Positions 1-6,974 of a DNA stretch of 11,889 nucleotides are shown piece after piece. The notes beneath the pieces are model-generated. The model had not been told where the DNA came from. It ran no database searches and was given only the letters and a program-made list of their open reading frames with translations. Position 1 is the stretch's first letter; each line of letters starts with the position of its first letter. The position numbers and the translations under genes were made by a program. The DNA lies in the NCBI GenBank assembly GCA_964570205.1, contig CAZMXI010000150.1, forward strand, positions 1-11,889, in the 5' to 3' direction. Source of the stretch: CAZMXI01 sp964570205. GTDB lineage: Bacteria; Planctomycetota; Phycisphaerae; Tepidisphaerales; Tepidisphaeraceae.

Positions 1-37
1 TCCTTTCGCCGCCCAGCACCCAAGGTAAAAAAAGTGT

Positions 38-76
38 CACCCATGTCCCCGGTCCGCGCCACCTATGTCCCCGGTC
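38..76. repeat. Two 17-bp direct repeats, possible mobile-element end
   Basis: CACCCATGTCCCCGGTC (38-54) is repeated as CACCTATGTCCCCGGTC (60-76), 16 of 17 bases identical, with a 22-bp period. Closely spaced repeats of this kind are typical of transposase-binding sites at the ends of IS elements such as the IS21 and IS481 groups. From memory, similar CACCCATGTC-type repeats lie at such ends. If so, the element body lies left of the window. No transposase is present here, so the mobile-element reading is inference. Confidence 0.45.
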
Positions 77-103
77 TATACACAGAAAAAAATCTGAGCC
101 ATC

Positions 104-133
104 TTGAACAAACCCCTAACTAATGCGTATAAT
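104..133 (+). promoter_or_regulatory. Sigma70-like promoter
   Basis: A -35 box TTGAAC (104-109) and a perfect -10 box TATAAT (128-133) are separated by 18 bp, inside an AT-rich island unlike the GC-rich surroundings. The expected start of transcription is near 140. No protein gene follows on this strand for more than 500 nt, so the promoter would drive a leader or non-coding transcript, or be a relic of an inserted element. Confidence 0.5.
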
Positions 134-146
134 ACCCCCAGATAAA

Positions 147-183
147 GGCGGCCCGTCCGCCCCCTCCGGGCCAGGCCCGGAGG
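147..183 (+). other. Two tandem GC hairpins in the putative leader
   Basis: The first hairpin pairs GGCGG (147-151) with CCGCC (157-161). The second pairs CCTCCGGGCC (163-172) with GGCCCGGAGG (174-183), a perfect 10-bp inverted repeat around a single A; a real loop would open two or more pairs. CTGTTCTTT follows directly, so the second hairpin resembles an intrinsic terminator with an imperfect U tract. It begins only about 25 nt after the predicted start of transcription, so attenuation is also possible. Confidence 0.45.
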
Positions 184-184
184 C

Positions 185-197
185 TGTTCTTTGAAAA
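185..197 (+). promoter_or_regulatory. boxA-like antitermination sequence
   Basis: TGTTCTTTGAAAA closely matches the boxA element of rRNA leaders and spacers (E. coli form TGCTCTTTAACA; Bacillus-type spacers carry TTCTTTGAAAA). boxA binds NusB-S10 and protects long untranslated transcripts from Rho. It lies about 45 nt after the predicted start of transcription. No rRNA or CRISPR repeat follows within the window, so the role is unproven. Confidence 0.35.
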
Positions 198-328
198 CCT
201 CATACCGCCATCACCACCGCCGCGCCCATTCCCCGCGCACCCTCTACCTGTGCCCATTCCGTGCCGCATCCGTGGCAACTATCCGAGATTTGGATAAGCC
301 ACCACCAAGCCATCACTTACGCGCTCCC

Positions 329-358
329 ATGCGACAGAATGCGACACTTTGCGACAGA
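329..358. repeat. Three-copy 10-bp tandem array (TGCGACA core)
   Basis: ATGCGACAGA, ATGCGACACT and TTGCGACAGA follow each other without gaps (329-338, 339-348, 349-358). All three share the core TGCGACA. The period equals about one helical turn, so the cores would lie on one face of the DNA. The reverse complement, TGTCGCA, differs at one base from the core of the array at 460-489. Confidence 0.7.
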
Positions 359-389
359 TTCCACTTCCTCTGAACCCCGAACCCTCTTC

Positions 390-410
390 ACGCACCACGC
401 ACCACGCAAC
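390..410. repeat. Three-copy 7-bp tandem repeat
   Basis: ACGCACC (390-396), ACGCACC (397-403) and ACGCAAC (404-410) form a short tandem array. It may be simple slippage in non-coding DNA. Confidence 0.6.
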
Positions 411-459
411 ACCCCCATTTTCCCTAATCATTTTCCCTTCAACCCCTTACACCTCATCC

Positions 460-489
460 ATGTCCCATAATGTCCCACAATGTCCCACG
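460..489. repeat. Three-copy 10-bp tandem array (TGTCCCA core)
   Basis: ATGTCCCATA, ATGTCCCACA and ATGTCCCACG follow each other without gaps (460-469, 470-479, 480-489), all with the core TGTCCCA. The array runs into a perfect 10-bp palindrome, ACGGTACCGT (487-496). Period and copy number match the array at 329-358, whose core in the opposite orientation is TGTCGCA. Confidence 0.7.
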
Positions 490-601
490 GTACCGTTTTC
501 ACTTGCTTCAATGGATCACCGGACCAACGCACAACCACTGGCCACGGGCAACCGCCACTGACCACCCCCATTCACGCTTGTCCCAGTCGCCTCTTCCGGC
601 C

Positions 602-1807
602 CTACCCCAGCTTCTTCAAGAACTCCCCGATCCGGTCCAGGCCCTTGTCGATGTTCGCCATGCTCGTCGCGAAGCTCAGCCGAACGTGCGTCTCGAAGCC
701 GCTGTCGTTGCCCGGCACCACCGCCACGTGGTTCTGCTCCAGCAGTGCGGCCGAAAAGCTCACCGCATCCTTGATCTCCGTGTTCCCGGCCTTCTTGCCG
801 AAATATGCGCTGACGTTCGGGAAGCAGTAAAACGCCCCCTGCGGCCGAACGCACGTCACCTTTGGCAGCGCCACCAGTCGCTCCCACATGTGCTTGCCGC
901 GCTTCTCGAACTCCTGCCGCATCTTCTCGATGCTCTCGTTGCCCTGCGGGTCCGTCAGCGCTGTCACCGCCGGCATCTGGGTAAAGCTCGTGATGTGGCT
1001 GGTCATCTGCGACTGAAGCTTGTTCATCGCATCGATCACCGGCTTCGGCCCGCCCACGTACCCCACGCGCCAGCCCGTCATCGAAAAGCTCTTCGAGTGG
1101 CAGTTGAACGTCAGCGTCTGATCGATCAACTTCGGGTTCAGCGCTGCGAACGACACGAACTTCAGCCCCCCGTACACCAGCTTCTCGTAGATCTCATCCG
1201 AGAAGACCGTCAGTTGCGGATATTTCACCACCACATCCGCCAGCGCCTTCAGTTCCTCCGGCGTATAGGCGTGCCCGCCGGGGTTGTTGGGGCTGTTCAG
1301 CACCAGCACCTTCGTCTTCGGCGTGATCGCCGCCTCAAGCTGCGCCGGCGTCAGCCGGAACCCGTTCTTCTCCTCGGTGTTCAGGTACTTGTTCACGCCG
1401 CCGGCCAGCTTCACCTGCTCCGGATAGCTCACCCAGTACGGCGTGGGCAGCAGCACTTCATCCCCCGGGTTCAGAACAGCCATGAACGCCATGTACAGGC
1501 AGAATTTGCCGCCCGCGCCGGTGCTGATGTTCTCCGGCTTGTACGGCAGGTTGTTTTCCTTGTTGAACTTCGCCGCAATCGCCGCCTTCAGCTCCGGCAG
1601 GCACGGCGTGGGGGTGTACTTCGTCTGCCCCTTGTCCAAGGCGGCCTTCGCGGCATCCTTGATGAACTGCGGCGTGTCAAAGTCCGGCTCGCCCGCGCCA
1701 AAGCCCACGACATCCACGCCGGCCTTGCGCAGCGCGGCGGCCTTCGCGGAAACGGCCAAAGTGATCGATTCGGACACAAGCTGCATGCGGTCGGCAATCT
1801 GAATCAT
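602..1807 (-). CDS. aspC: Class I aminotransferase, aspartate aminotransferase type
   Basis: This is a 401-residue PLP-dependent, fold-type I transaminase, expected to be cytoplasmic and to exchange the amino group between aspartate and 2-oxoglutarate. Family landmarks sit at the usual places: GAGEPDFDTP (37-46), the cofactor-side GAGGK (97-101), PYWVSYP (123-129), NSPNNPGG (171-178), SDEIYE (203-208), the Schiff-base lysine K239 in SKSFSMTGWR, and R376 in VRLSFA, which binds the substrate carboxylate. K101, just after GAGG, is placed like the lysine that recognises the side-chain carboxylate in the Thermus-type (I-beta) enzymes. Some members of that subgroup also transaminate prephenate, so an arogenate role cannot be excluded. 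Length is normal. The ATG at 1807 has a GAAGGA ribosome binding site about 7 nt upstream. The gene lies 145 nt behind the GT-C gene, so it may have its own promoter. The general function is secure; substrate range is not. Confidence 0.93.
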   Translation of the reverse strand: MIQIADRMQLVSESITLAVSAKAAALRKAGVDVVGFGAGEPDFDTPQFIKDAAKAALDKGQTKYTPTPCLPELKAAIAAKFNKENNLPYKPENISTGAGGKFCLYMAFMAVLNPGDEVLLPTPYWVSYPEQVKLAGGVNKYLNTEEKNGFRLTPAQLEAAITPKTKVLVLNSPNNPGGHAYTPEELKALADVVVKYPQLTVFSDEIYEKLVYGGLKFVSFAALNPKLIDQTLTFNCHSKSFSMTGWRVGYVGGPKPVIDAMNKLQSQMTSHITSFTQMPAVTALTDPQGNESIEKMRQEFEKRGKHMWERLVALPKVTCVRPQGAFYCFPNVSAYFGKKAGNTEIKDAVSFSAALLEQNHVAVVPGNDSGFETHVRLSFATSMANIDKGLDRIGEFLKKLG

Positions 1808-1952
1808 GGCGAATCCTTCGTCTGGAAATGTCGCGAATCAGGCCGGATCGCACCACAACGTCTCCCGGCCCGGCGGTCCACTTTCGCCAAAAACGGTAAT
1901 CAGCGCGGCCGGCCAATGCAAGCCGCACGCCGAACATCCGCGCACGCCCCCC

Positions 1953-3905
1953 TCATGGTCGCCTGTCGCCCATCGGCGGCAGCGCAATCAGAACCTCCTG
2001 CTCGAGCCAACTGCGCTCTACGGGAACAGCGTGATACGAATCGGCAAAACGCTTCAACTCGCCCGGAAAGACCAGCACAAACCACTCGCGCTGCACTTGG
2101 CCCGACTCGCCCCCAAGCCACGCATCGAGCGGCGAGCGGCCGTCGTTTCCATTCACGTCGAACACCGTGCGGTATCTCAGCCGGCTCATCGGCCGGGAGT
2201 AGAGAAACGCCTTGGCGTCGCCCACGAGCGCCAGCCGAGCTTCGTCCGCCACGAAATCGGGCGTGATAGGCGACAGATCCTGCACCAGAAACAGCCCTCT
2301 TTGCCCGAATCCCCACGCCAGCGGGTAGACAATGCCATTCAGCCGCACCAGACTGACCGCGGCGATCGCGCCGACGATCACCACCCCGGCCGCCGCTGTC
2401 CGACCGCGAGCCGCCAGCAGCCCGATCAACACCGCCGCCGCCGGGATGCCCAGCACGAAGAACCGGCTTTGCAGATGGGTGAATCCCAGCCAGAACACCG
2501 CCAGCGCGGCCAGCACGATCGCCAGCATCCAGACCTCGCGACGTCTCCAGCCACAGGCGATCGCACCCACAGCGCCCGGCCAGAGCGCGAATCCGTACCG
2601 CCAATCCAGCAGCACCTGCCGCCTGAACGCCTCCAGACGCCGAACGATGGATTGCTGGCCTTCCGTCGGCCGGTGGGCTCGCTCCCAGCGGTCCACCTGC
2701 ACCGGCGAAAAATGCCCCTGCCCCAGCAGGGGCATCGCCTCAGGAAACACCGGATTCCCGGTCCAGGCGAAGTTGCGAACCAGCCATGGCGAGAACATCG
2801 CCATCCCCATGGCCAGGTATGCGAGGATGGGCAGCACGACCCCACGTCGCGACCGCAGCATGACCACCCCCCATGCCACAGGCGCCCCGATGAGCACAAT
2901 GGGTACGCCGGTGTACTTGGTCCCGCACGCCAGACCCGCCATCGCCCCGGCCAGCGCCATGCGATGCAGCTTCCGCTCGCCGCCCACCGCGCGCAAGGCC
3001 CAGGCGAGCGCCAGCGAGCCGTACAACAGCAAGCCCGACTCGTTGTACGCGATGGTCCCCAGCATCACCGCCCAAGGGCTGGCCGCCATGCCCAGGGCCG
3101 CCATCGCCCCGGCGCAGCGCTTCCTTTCCCGCGCCAGCATGGCCGCCGTGCCATACAACGCGACAGCCGCCAGCGCCATGTGCGACAGGGACAGGAAATG
3201 CGCCATGTACATCCCCGCCCACGGCCCGCCGCGCAGATGCATCGCAAGCAGGTACTGCATCTCAACGTTGAACGGGAAGAACGTGTATACGTTGTGCTTC
3301 AGCGGCACGATTCGGCCAAGCTCGTACCACTCGCGCGGACCCTGCAGGTGGTACTCGAGCACATCATAGGGATGAGGGTCCCCCGCCTGCGGCCAGAGCA
3401 TTCCCGGCGGCAGCGCGGCCGACGCGATGCACAGCGCCGCCAGCGGCAGTATCGCCGCCCACACCCACCACCGCCCCGGCCGGTCGCGCAGCCATGCTTC
3501 CGCGGCGTGGTTCGCGTTCTCCAGCGAGGGATTGCCGAATCGCCACAGCAGATCGAAAGCCAGCAACAACGGCCCGACGCTTCCAAGAAGAAGAGCCGCG
3601 GGCCGGTTCAGCCAACCCAGGAGGCCCAGCCCCAACGCCGCGAGGCTGGTCAAACCAAGACCGACAGCGCCGCTGGTGGCGATGTGGAGCGACAGGGCCC
3701 CCTCGGCGGCGCCGGCTTCATCGCCAAAACCAGTCCAGCGAAGCACCACGAAACCCAGGGCGGTGACGCCCGCCGTCCAGAGCAGCGCCGCAGCGCCGTC
3801 GGTAACCACCAGGGTGAAGAATCCAAGCGAGCCGCCCCCGGCATAGACCGACAGCCCCACTGCCAGCGCCATCATTAGAATCAGCCCAACCGCAAGCCTG
3901 CTCAT
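1953..3905 (-). CDS. Multi-pass GT-C-type membrane glycosyltransferase-like protein
   Basis: This 650-residue protein has a dozen or so hydrophobic segments over residues 1-525 (for example 3-20, 36-55, 80-98, 103-120, 146-165, 232-258, 312-345, 358-376, 456-475 and 484-520) and a soluble C-terminal part (about 530-650). After the fifth segment a loop carries D176 and the cluster YDVLEYHLQGPREWYELGRI (180-199), then the NVYTFFPFNVEMQYLLAM stretch (205-222). Further on are GTKYTG (328-333) and SPWLVRNFAWTGNPVFP (372-388). An acidic first periplasmic loop and a PW..RN..GNP motif are typical of GT-C enzymes of the ArnT/PMT/GT39 type, which use polyprenyl-phosphate sugars. D181, E184 and H186 are candidate catalytic or metal-binding residues. 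Acceptor and sugar are unknown. It starts 24 nt after the hemA stop with no clear ribosome binding site, which suggests translational coupling. Confidence 0.75.
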   Translation of the reverse strand: MSRLAVGLILMMALAVGLSVYAGGGSLGFFTLVVTDGAAALLWTAGVTALGFVVLRWTGFGDEAGAAEGALSLHIATSGAVGLGLTSLAALGLGLLGWLNRPAALLLGSVGPLLLAFDLLWRFGNPSLENANHAAEAWLRDRPGRWWVWAAILPLAALCIASAALPPGMLWPQAGDPHPYDVLEYHLQGPREWYELGRIVPLKHNVYTFFPFNVEMQYLLAMHLRGGPWAGMYMAHFLSLSHMALAAVALYGTAAMLARERKRCAGAMAALGMAASPWAVMLGTIAYNESGLLLYGSLALAWALRAVGGERKLHRMALAGAMAGLACGTKYTGVPIVLIGAPVAWGVVMLRSRRGVVLPILAYLAMGMAMFSPWLVRNFAWTGNPVFPEAMPLLGQGHFSPVQVDRWERAHRPTEGQQSIVRRLEAFRRQVLLDWRYGFALWPGAVGAIACGWRRREVWMLAIVLAALAVFWLGFTHLQSRFFVLGIPAAAVLIGLLAARGRTAAAGVVIVGAIAAVSLVRLNGIVYPLAWGFGQRGLFLVQDLSPITPDFVADEARLALVGDAKAFLYSRPMSRLRYRTVFDVNGNDGRSPLDAWLGGESGQVQREWFVLVFPGELKRFADSYHAVPVERSWLEQEVLIALPPMGDRRP

Positions 3906-3929
3906 GGTCCACGCGCTTCGCTCTGGCGA

Positions 3930-5246
3930 TCAACGGTCCTCGGACGCATCCGTCGGTGGCTGATTCTCGCCGGGAGAATCGCCTTCCGCCAGTCCGAAGA
4001 GCTTCTCGACGGCTCGGGGCGTCGGCCCGTGACCGTCGGTCTGACGGAGCGTGCGAACCGGATCATGGAGAAACTTGTTGACCATGCGCCGCGCCAATTC
4101 CTCCAGGTGCTGCTTCTCCTCGTCGCCGATCGCTCCGCCCAGCTTATTCAGGGTCCGTGCGATCTCATCCCGGGCGATGTCCTGGTAACGACGATAGAGC
4201 CGGTCGATCAGCGGGCCCATCTCGCGGACTCGGTGCCATGCGAGGTACTCTTCGACCTGCTTCTCGACAATCTGCCTGGCGGCGGCTACGGCGGTGGCGC
4301 GCTGGGCCACCGTGGCGGCCACCACCTGCTGAAGATCGTCGATGTTGTAGAGATAGACGTTCTCGATCTCACCGACGCTCTCTTCAACATCGCGTGGCAG
4401 GGCGATGTCGATCAGGAACACCGGTCTGTAGCGGCGCAGCCTGACAATCTGCTCAAATCGCTGCCGTGTGATGATCGCATGCGGGGCACCGGTCGAGCTG
4501 ATGACGATGTCGGCCGCCACGAGGTGTTCATTCAGGTCGTCATAAGTCACCGGAACGCCGCCGAACTGCTCGGCCAGCGCCGCCGCCTTCGCAGGATCGC
4601 GGTTGCAGATCAGCAGCCGCCCGGGCCGCAGCTTCTGGAAGTGCCGCATCGCCAGCGTGGCCATCTTGCCTGCCCCAATGGTAAGCACCGTCTTGCCGGC
4701 GAACTCATCGAATATCTGGCGGGCATACTCGACGGCGACGCTGGCGACGCTCAGCCTCCCCTCGCCCAGCGGCGTTTCGCTCATGACCTGCTTGCCGACG
4801 GCAATCGCCCGCTGGAACAGCGGATTCAGCGCTGGCCCCACGGCGCATGCCTGCTGCGCCAGCTCATAAGCCTCTCTCACCTGCCCGATGATCTGGCTCT
4901 CGCCCAGCACCAGGGAATCCAGCGCCGCGGTGACGGTGAACAGGTGGCTGACCACGTCGCGGCTGGCCTTCTTATAGAAATGTGACGTGATCTGCGCAGC
5001 CGGAACATGGTGGAAGGCCGCCACGAACTCGATGAGTTCCTCCAGACGCGGATGCCCGTGGACCGCGCGGCCCGCATACAGCTCCACACGGTTGCAGGTG
5101 CTGAGCAGCACGATCTCGGATGCGGGAAACCTCTCGCGGAAGGCCTGGAGCGCCGACAACTTCTGGTCGCCGCTGAAGACCAGCTTCTCGCGCATGGCCA
5201 GCGGCGTCGTCGTGTGATTCAGTCCCACCATCACCAGTCGATGCAT
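3930..5246 (-). CDS. hemA: Glutamyl-tRNA reductase
   Basis: HemA reduces glutamyl-tRNA(Glu) with NADPH to glutamate-1-semialdehyde, the first committed step of tetrapyrrole synthesis by the C5 pathway. The 438-residue product shows MHRLVMVGLNHTTTPLAMRE at the start, the catalytic cysteine C51 in STCNRVE (49-55), the hinge-region signature VSHLFTVTAALDSLVLGESQ (99-118) followed by IIGQVREAY, an NADPH-binding glycine motif TIGAGKMA (189-196), and a C-terminal helical dimerisation domain containing QRATAVAAARQIVEKQVEEYL. The frame is open 14 codons further up to 5288, but the ATG at 5246 is preferred: the family begins with this Met, and GGAG lies 7 nt upstream. The last 30 or so residues are a polar tail. 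It follows the HemX/CcsA-like gene by 61 nt, a common pairing. Heme feedback on HemA is known in other bacteria but not visible here. Confidence 0.96.
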   Translation of the reverse strand: MHRLVMVGLNHTTTPLAMREKLVFSGDQKLSALQAFRERFPASEIVLLSTCNRVELYAGRAVHGHPRLEELIEFVAAFHHVPAAQITSHFYKKASRDVVSHLFTVTAALDSLVLGESQIIGQVREAYELAQQACAVGPALNPLFQRAIAVGKQVMSETPLGEGRLSVASVAVEYARQIFDEFAGKTVLTIGAGKMATLAMRHFQKLRPGRLLICNRDPAKAAALAEQFGGVPVTYDDLNEHLVAADIVISSTGAPHAIITRQRFEQIVRLRRYRPVFLIDIALPRDVEESVGEIENVYLYNIDDLQQVVAATVAQRATAVAAARQIVEKQVEEYLAWHRVREMGPLIDRLYRRYQDIARDEIARTLNKLGGAIGDEEKQHLEELARRMVNKFLHDPVRTLRQTDGHGPTPRAVEKLFGLAEGDSPGENQPPTDASEDR

Positions 5247-5307
5247 TCCGCCACTCCAAGGCGGCCTGCGCGCCGGCGGGCGATGCACCTCGCCCGCCCC
5301 GGCGTCG

Positions 5308-6132
5308 TCAGGCCGCGGTCTTCATCCCTTGAACCACGATCAGCGTCCCGATCATCAGCAGAAATCCCAATACGCTCAGTATCGCAGCCCGCCTCCCGCG
5401 AAACCTGGGGTTGATCGGGGCGTGCATGACGATCGCGTACACAAACCATGCCAGCGTCGCCAGCAGCACCTTGACCGTCGGCGTCCGCTCGTGGTACTCC
5501 AGCACGCGCCCGAATCCGGTCACCAGCCCGACCGTCAACAGCGCGAAGCCCAGGGTGACTCCCCACATCATCATCCGCTCCAGCCTTTCAAGATTGGTGA
5601 ACCGGCCCCCGGGTGCCGGCGGGCCAATTGCCTTGCGGCGCAGCCGCCGGCTGGCGATCACGTACATCAGTCCCACGGCCGCGGCCACGGCGAATGCGAC
5701 CGCGCCAAGATATGCCGTCGCCGTGTGAACCCAGAGCCAGCTCCGCTGGCCGACCCTGGAATACTCCTGAGCGTTGGACTGGCCGAATACGCCCGCCGCC
5801 ACGAGCAGCAGAACGACAACCGGCACCAGGAACAGGTCCAGCCCGCCGACCGGCCTGACCCGCTGGATGTACATGATGAACAACGACAGCAGCACCGCCA
5901 GCCACACCAGAGCATCGAAGTTGTCGCCCATCGGATGCCAATAGCCGCGCCGCAGCGAGTGCCACACGATCAAACCGATCGCTGCCAACAGGCCGCTGTA
6001 CATGCACGCCTTGCCGGCAACGCGAAGCCGGTTGCTCTCGCGCCAGACCCGCGCCAACGACAGGAGACCGCCTGTCCCGAACAGCGCCGCCGAAAGCGCC
6101 AGCAGGATCATCTGACCCAATGTAGGCTTCAT
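5308..6132 (-). CDS. HemX/CcsA-like cytochrome c assembly membrane protein
   Basis: This 274-residue integral membrane protein has about eight hydrophobic segments (roughly 8-26, 42-58, 73-90, 99-117, 134-160, 188-208, 222-238, 251-268). It fits the cytochrome c assembly family, which includes CcsA (heme export to the system II synthase) and HemX (a membrane protein encoded next to hemA that affects HemA level in Bacillus). Conserved histidines are visible as H136 in SWLWVHTATAYLG and H237 in AWFVYAIVMHAP, and the RGRRAAILSVLGF stretch (245-257) is typical. The tryptophan-rich WWD heme-handling motif expected between those histidines in true CcsA is not visible; a short stretch, GFGRVLEYHERT, stands there. 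Size and position beside hemA therefore favour a HemX-like role. It starts 19 nt after the upstream stop, with GAAGG about 9 nt before the ATG. Confidence 0.82.
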   Translation of the reverse strand: MKPTLGQMILLALSAALFGTGGLLSLARVWRESNRLRVAGKACMYSGLLAAIGLIVWHSLRRGYWHPMGDNFDALVWLAVLLSLFIMYIQRVRPVGGLDLFLVPVVVLLLVAAGVFGQSNAQEYSRVGQRSWLWVHTATAYLGAVAFAVAAAVGLMYVIASRRLRRKAIGPPAPGGRFTNLERLERMMMWGVTLGFALLTVGLVTGFGRVLEYHERTPTVKVLLATLAWFVYAIVMHAPINPRFRGRRAAILSVLGFLLMIGTLIVVQGMKTAA

Positions 6133-6151
6133 CCGCGCCAGCCTTCACGTA

Positions 6152-6853
6152 TCAAGGACCACGCATCCCTTCCGACAATTCCGGGTACCTTCCCAGCAGC
6201 CACGCCCTCAATCCCTCAACGCCGCCTTCGCCCAGCGACACCATCGCGCCCTCGCCGGCCAGTTCGCGAAGGGCTTGCGCCCGCCGCTGCGGCGACAGGT
6301 TCTTTGCCTGCCGCAGCATCGGCCGGATCCTCTGCAACGCGGCCGCCAGTTCGACCTGCCGGGGATCGACCTTCCCTGCCAGATCATCCCGCATCCGCGC
6401 CGCCAGAGCGGCGTTTCCGCCGGCGGATATCGTGAACATCACAGCCCCGTCGCGCCACACGGCGGGCGTGGCGAAATCGCCAGGCTCCCGCTCGTCGAAA
6501 TCCGCCCGGTTCACCAGCACGCCCCGCCGCCTTGCCTCGCGCACGACGGCCTCGTTAACCTCGGCGCTGTCGGTCGCCGCAAAGACCAGTTCCGCTCCCT
6601 CCAACAGGCTCTCCTCAAACGGCCCCGCCACCCGCTCGACCTCCGCAGGCATCTGTTCGTGGAACCGCGGGGCGATGCAACGCACCCGCCGCGCACCGGC
6701 CGACAACAGCCCCTGCGCCTTGCGCAAGGCCACCGCGCCGCCGCCGACGATGACAACGAGGCGGTCGCTGACGTCCAGTAACAGAGGGTATCCGTGCCGC
6801 ACAGCCTGGAGCATTCTATGGGCCTGGTCCGCAATCGTCGATGTATTTACCAT
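6152..6853 (-). CDS. Precorrin-2 dehydrogenase / sirohydrochlorin ferrochelatase (Met8/SirC type)
   Basis: This enzyme oxidises precorrin-2 with NAD+ to sirohydrochlorin and may insert Fe2+ to give siroheme, the cofactor of sulfite and nitrite reductases. From the chosen ATG the product has 233 residues. Features are YPLLLDVSDRLVVIVGGGAV (22-41) with the NAD-binding GGG at 37-39, FAATDSAEVN (91-100) with D95 as the candidate catalytic aspartate, NRADFDEREPGDFATPA (115-131) and the signature FTISAGGNAALAARMRDDL (140-158). The uroporphyrinogen methyltransferase half of CysG is absent, so a separate methyltransferase is needed. The start is uncertain. ATG 6853 lacks a clear ribosome binding site; ATG 6814 (MLQAVRHGYPLLL) is closer to the family N-terminus; ATG 6919 has AAGG 6 nt upstream but adds Trp/Arg/Cys-rich sequence unlike the family. 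It is probably the first gene of the operon. Confidence 0.88.
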   Translation of the reverse strand: MVNTSTIADQAHRMLQAVRHGYPLLLDVSDRLVVIVGGGAVALRKAQGLLSAGARRVRCIAPRFHEQMPAEVERVAGPFEESLLEGAELVFAATDSAEVNEAVVREARRRGVLVNRADFDEREPGDFATPAVWRDGAVMFTISAGGNAALAARMRDDLAGKVDPRQVELAAALQRIRPMLRQAKNLSPQRRAQALRELAGEGAMVSLGEGGVEGLRAWLLGRYPELSEGMRGP

Positions 6854-6912
6854 CGACCATCTGTCCGACTGTCTGAACCCGCGCCGGCAAGGTCGCCAAT
6901 CGCACCATGCGC

Positions 6913-6941
6913 TTGGCATCACAGACCTTACAGCATAGGCT
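6913..6941 (+). promoter_or_regulatory. Candidate promoter of the glycoside hydrolase gene
   Basis: TTGGCA (6913-6918, five of six to consensus) is followed after 17 bp by TAGGCT (6936-6941, three of six). The start codon at 6975 lies 34 nt beyond, with GAGGG at 6964-6968, 6 nt before the ATG. This stretch also contains the region from which the divergent minus-strand operon must start. The -10 match is weak. Confidence 0.3.
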
Positions 6942-6974
6942 AGACATCTGGATTCCGATAAGCGAGGGCCAATC

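Larger units (their letters stand above)
1..601. other. Gene-free, repeat-rich intergenic region
   Basis: No reading frame here looks like a real protein; the frames are short, rich in His, Pro and Arg, and lack ribosome binding sites. The stretch instead holds a pair of 17-bp direct repeats (38-76), an AT-rich segment with a TATAAT promoter (104-133), two GC hairpins (147-161 and 163-183), a boxA-like sequence (185-197), two three-copy arrays with 10-bp period (329-358, 460-489), a three-copy 7-bp array (390-410) and a 10-bp palindrome (487-496). No clear intrinsic terminator for the minus-strand aminotransferase, which ends at 602, is visible. Confidence 0.7.

Noticed and set aside
185..601. 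CRISPR array or rRNA gene downstream of the boxA-like site
   Set aside because: No regularly spaced repeats of 24-40 nt and no rRNA sequence; the tandem arrays have 7- or 10-bp periods with no spacers.
470..2266. 598-codon plus-strand open frame opposite the aminotransferase gene
   Set aside because: Arg/His/Leu-rich shadow of the GC-rich antisense strand, no domain, and the opposite strand holds a complete aminotransferase with all catalytic residues.
1806..3878. 690-codon plus-strand open frame opposite the GT-C gene
   Set aside because: Extremely rich in Arg, Pro, His and Gln with no ribosome binding site; an antisense shadow of a long hydrophobic gene.
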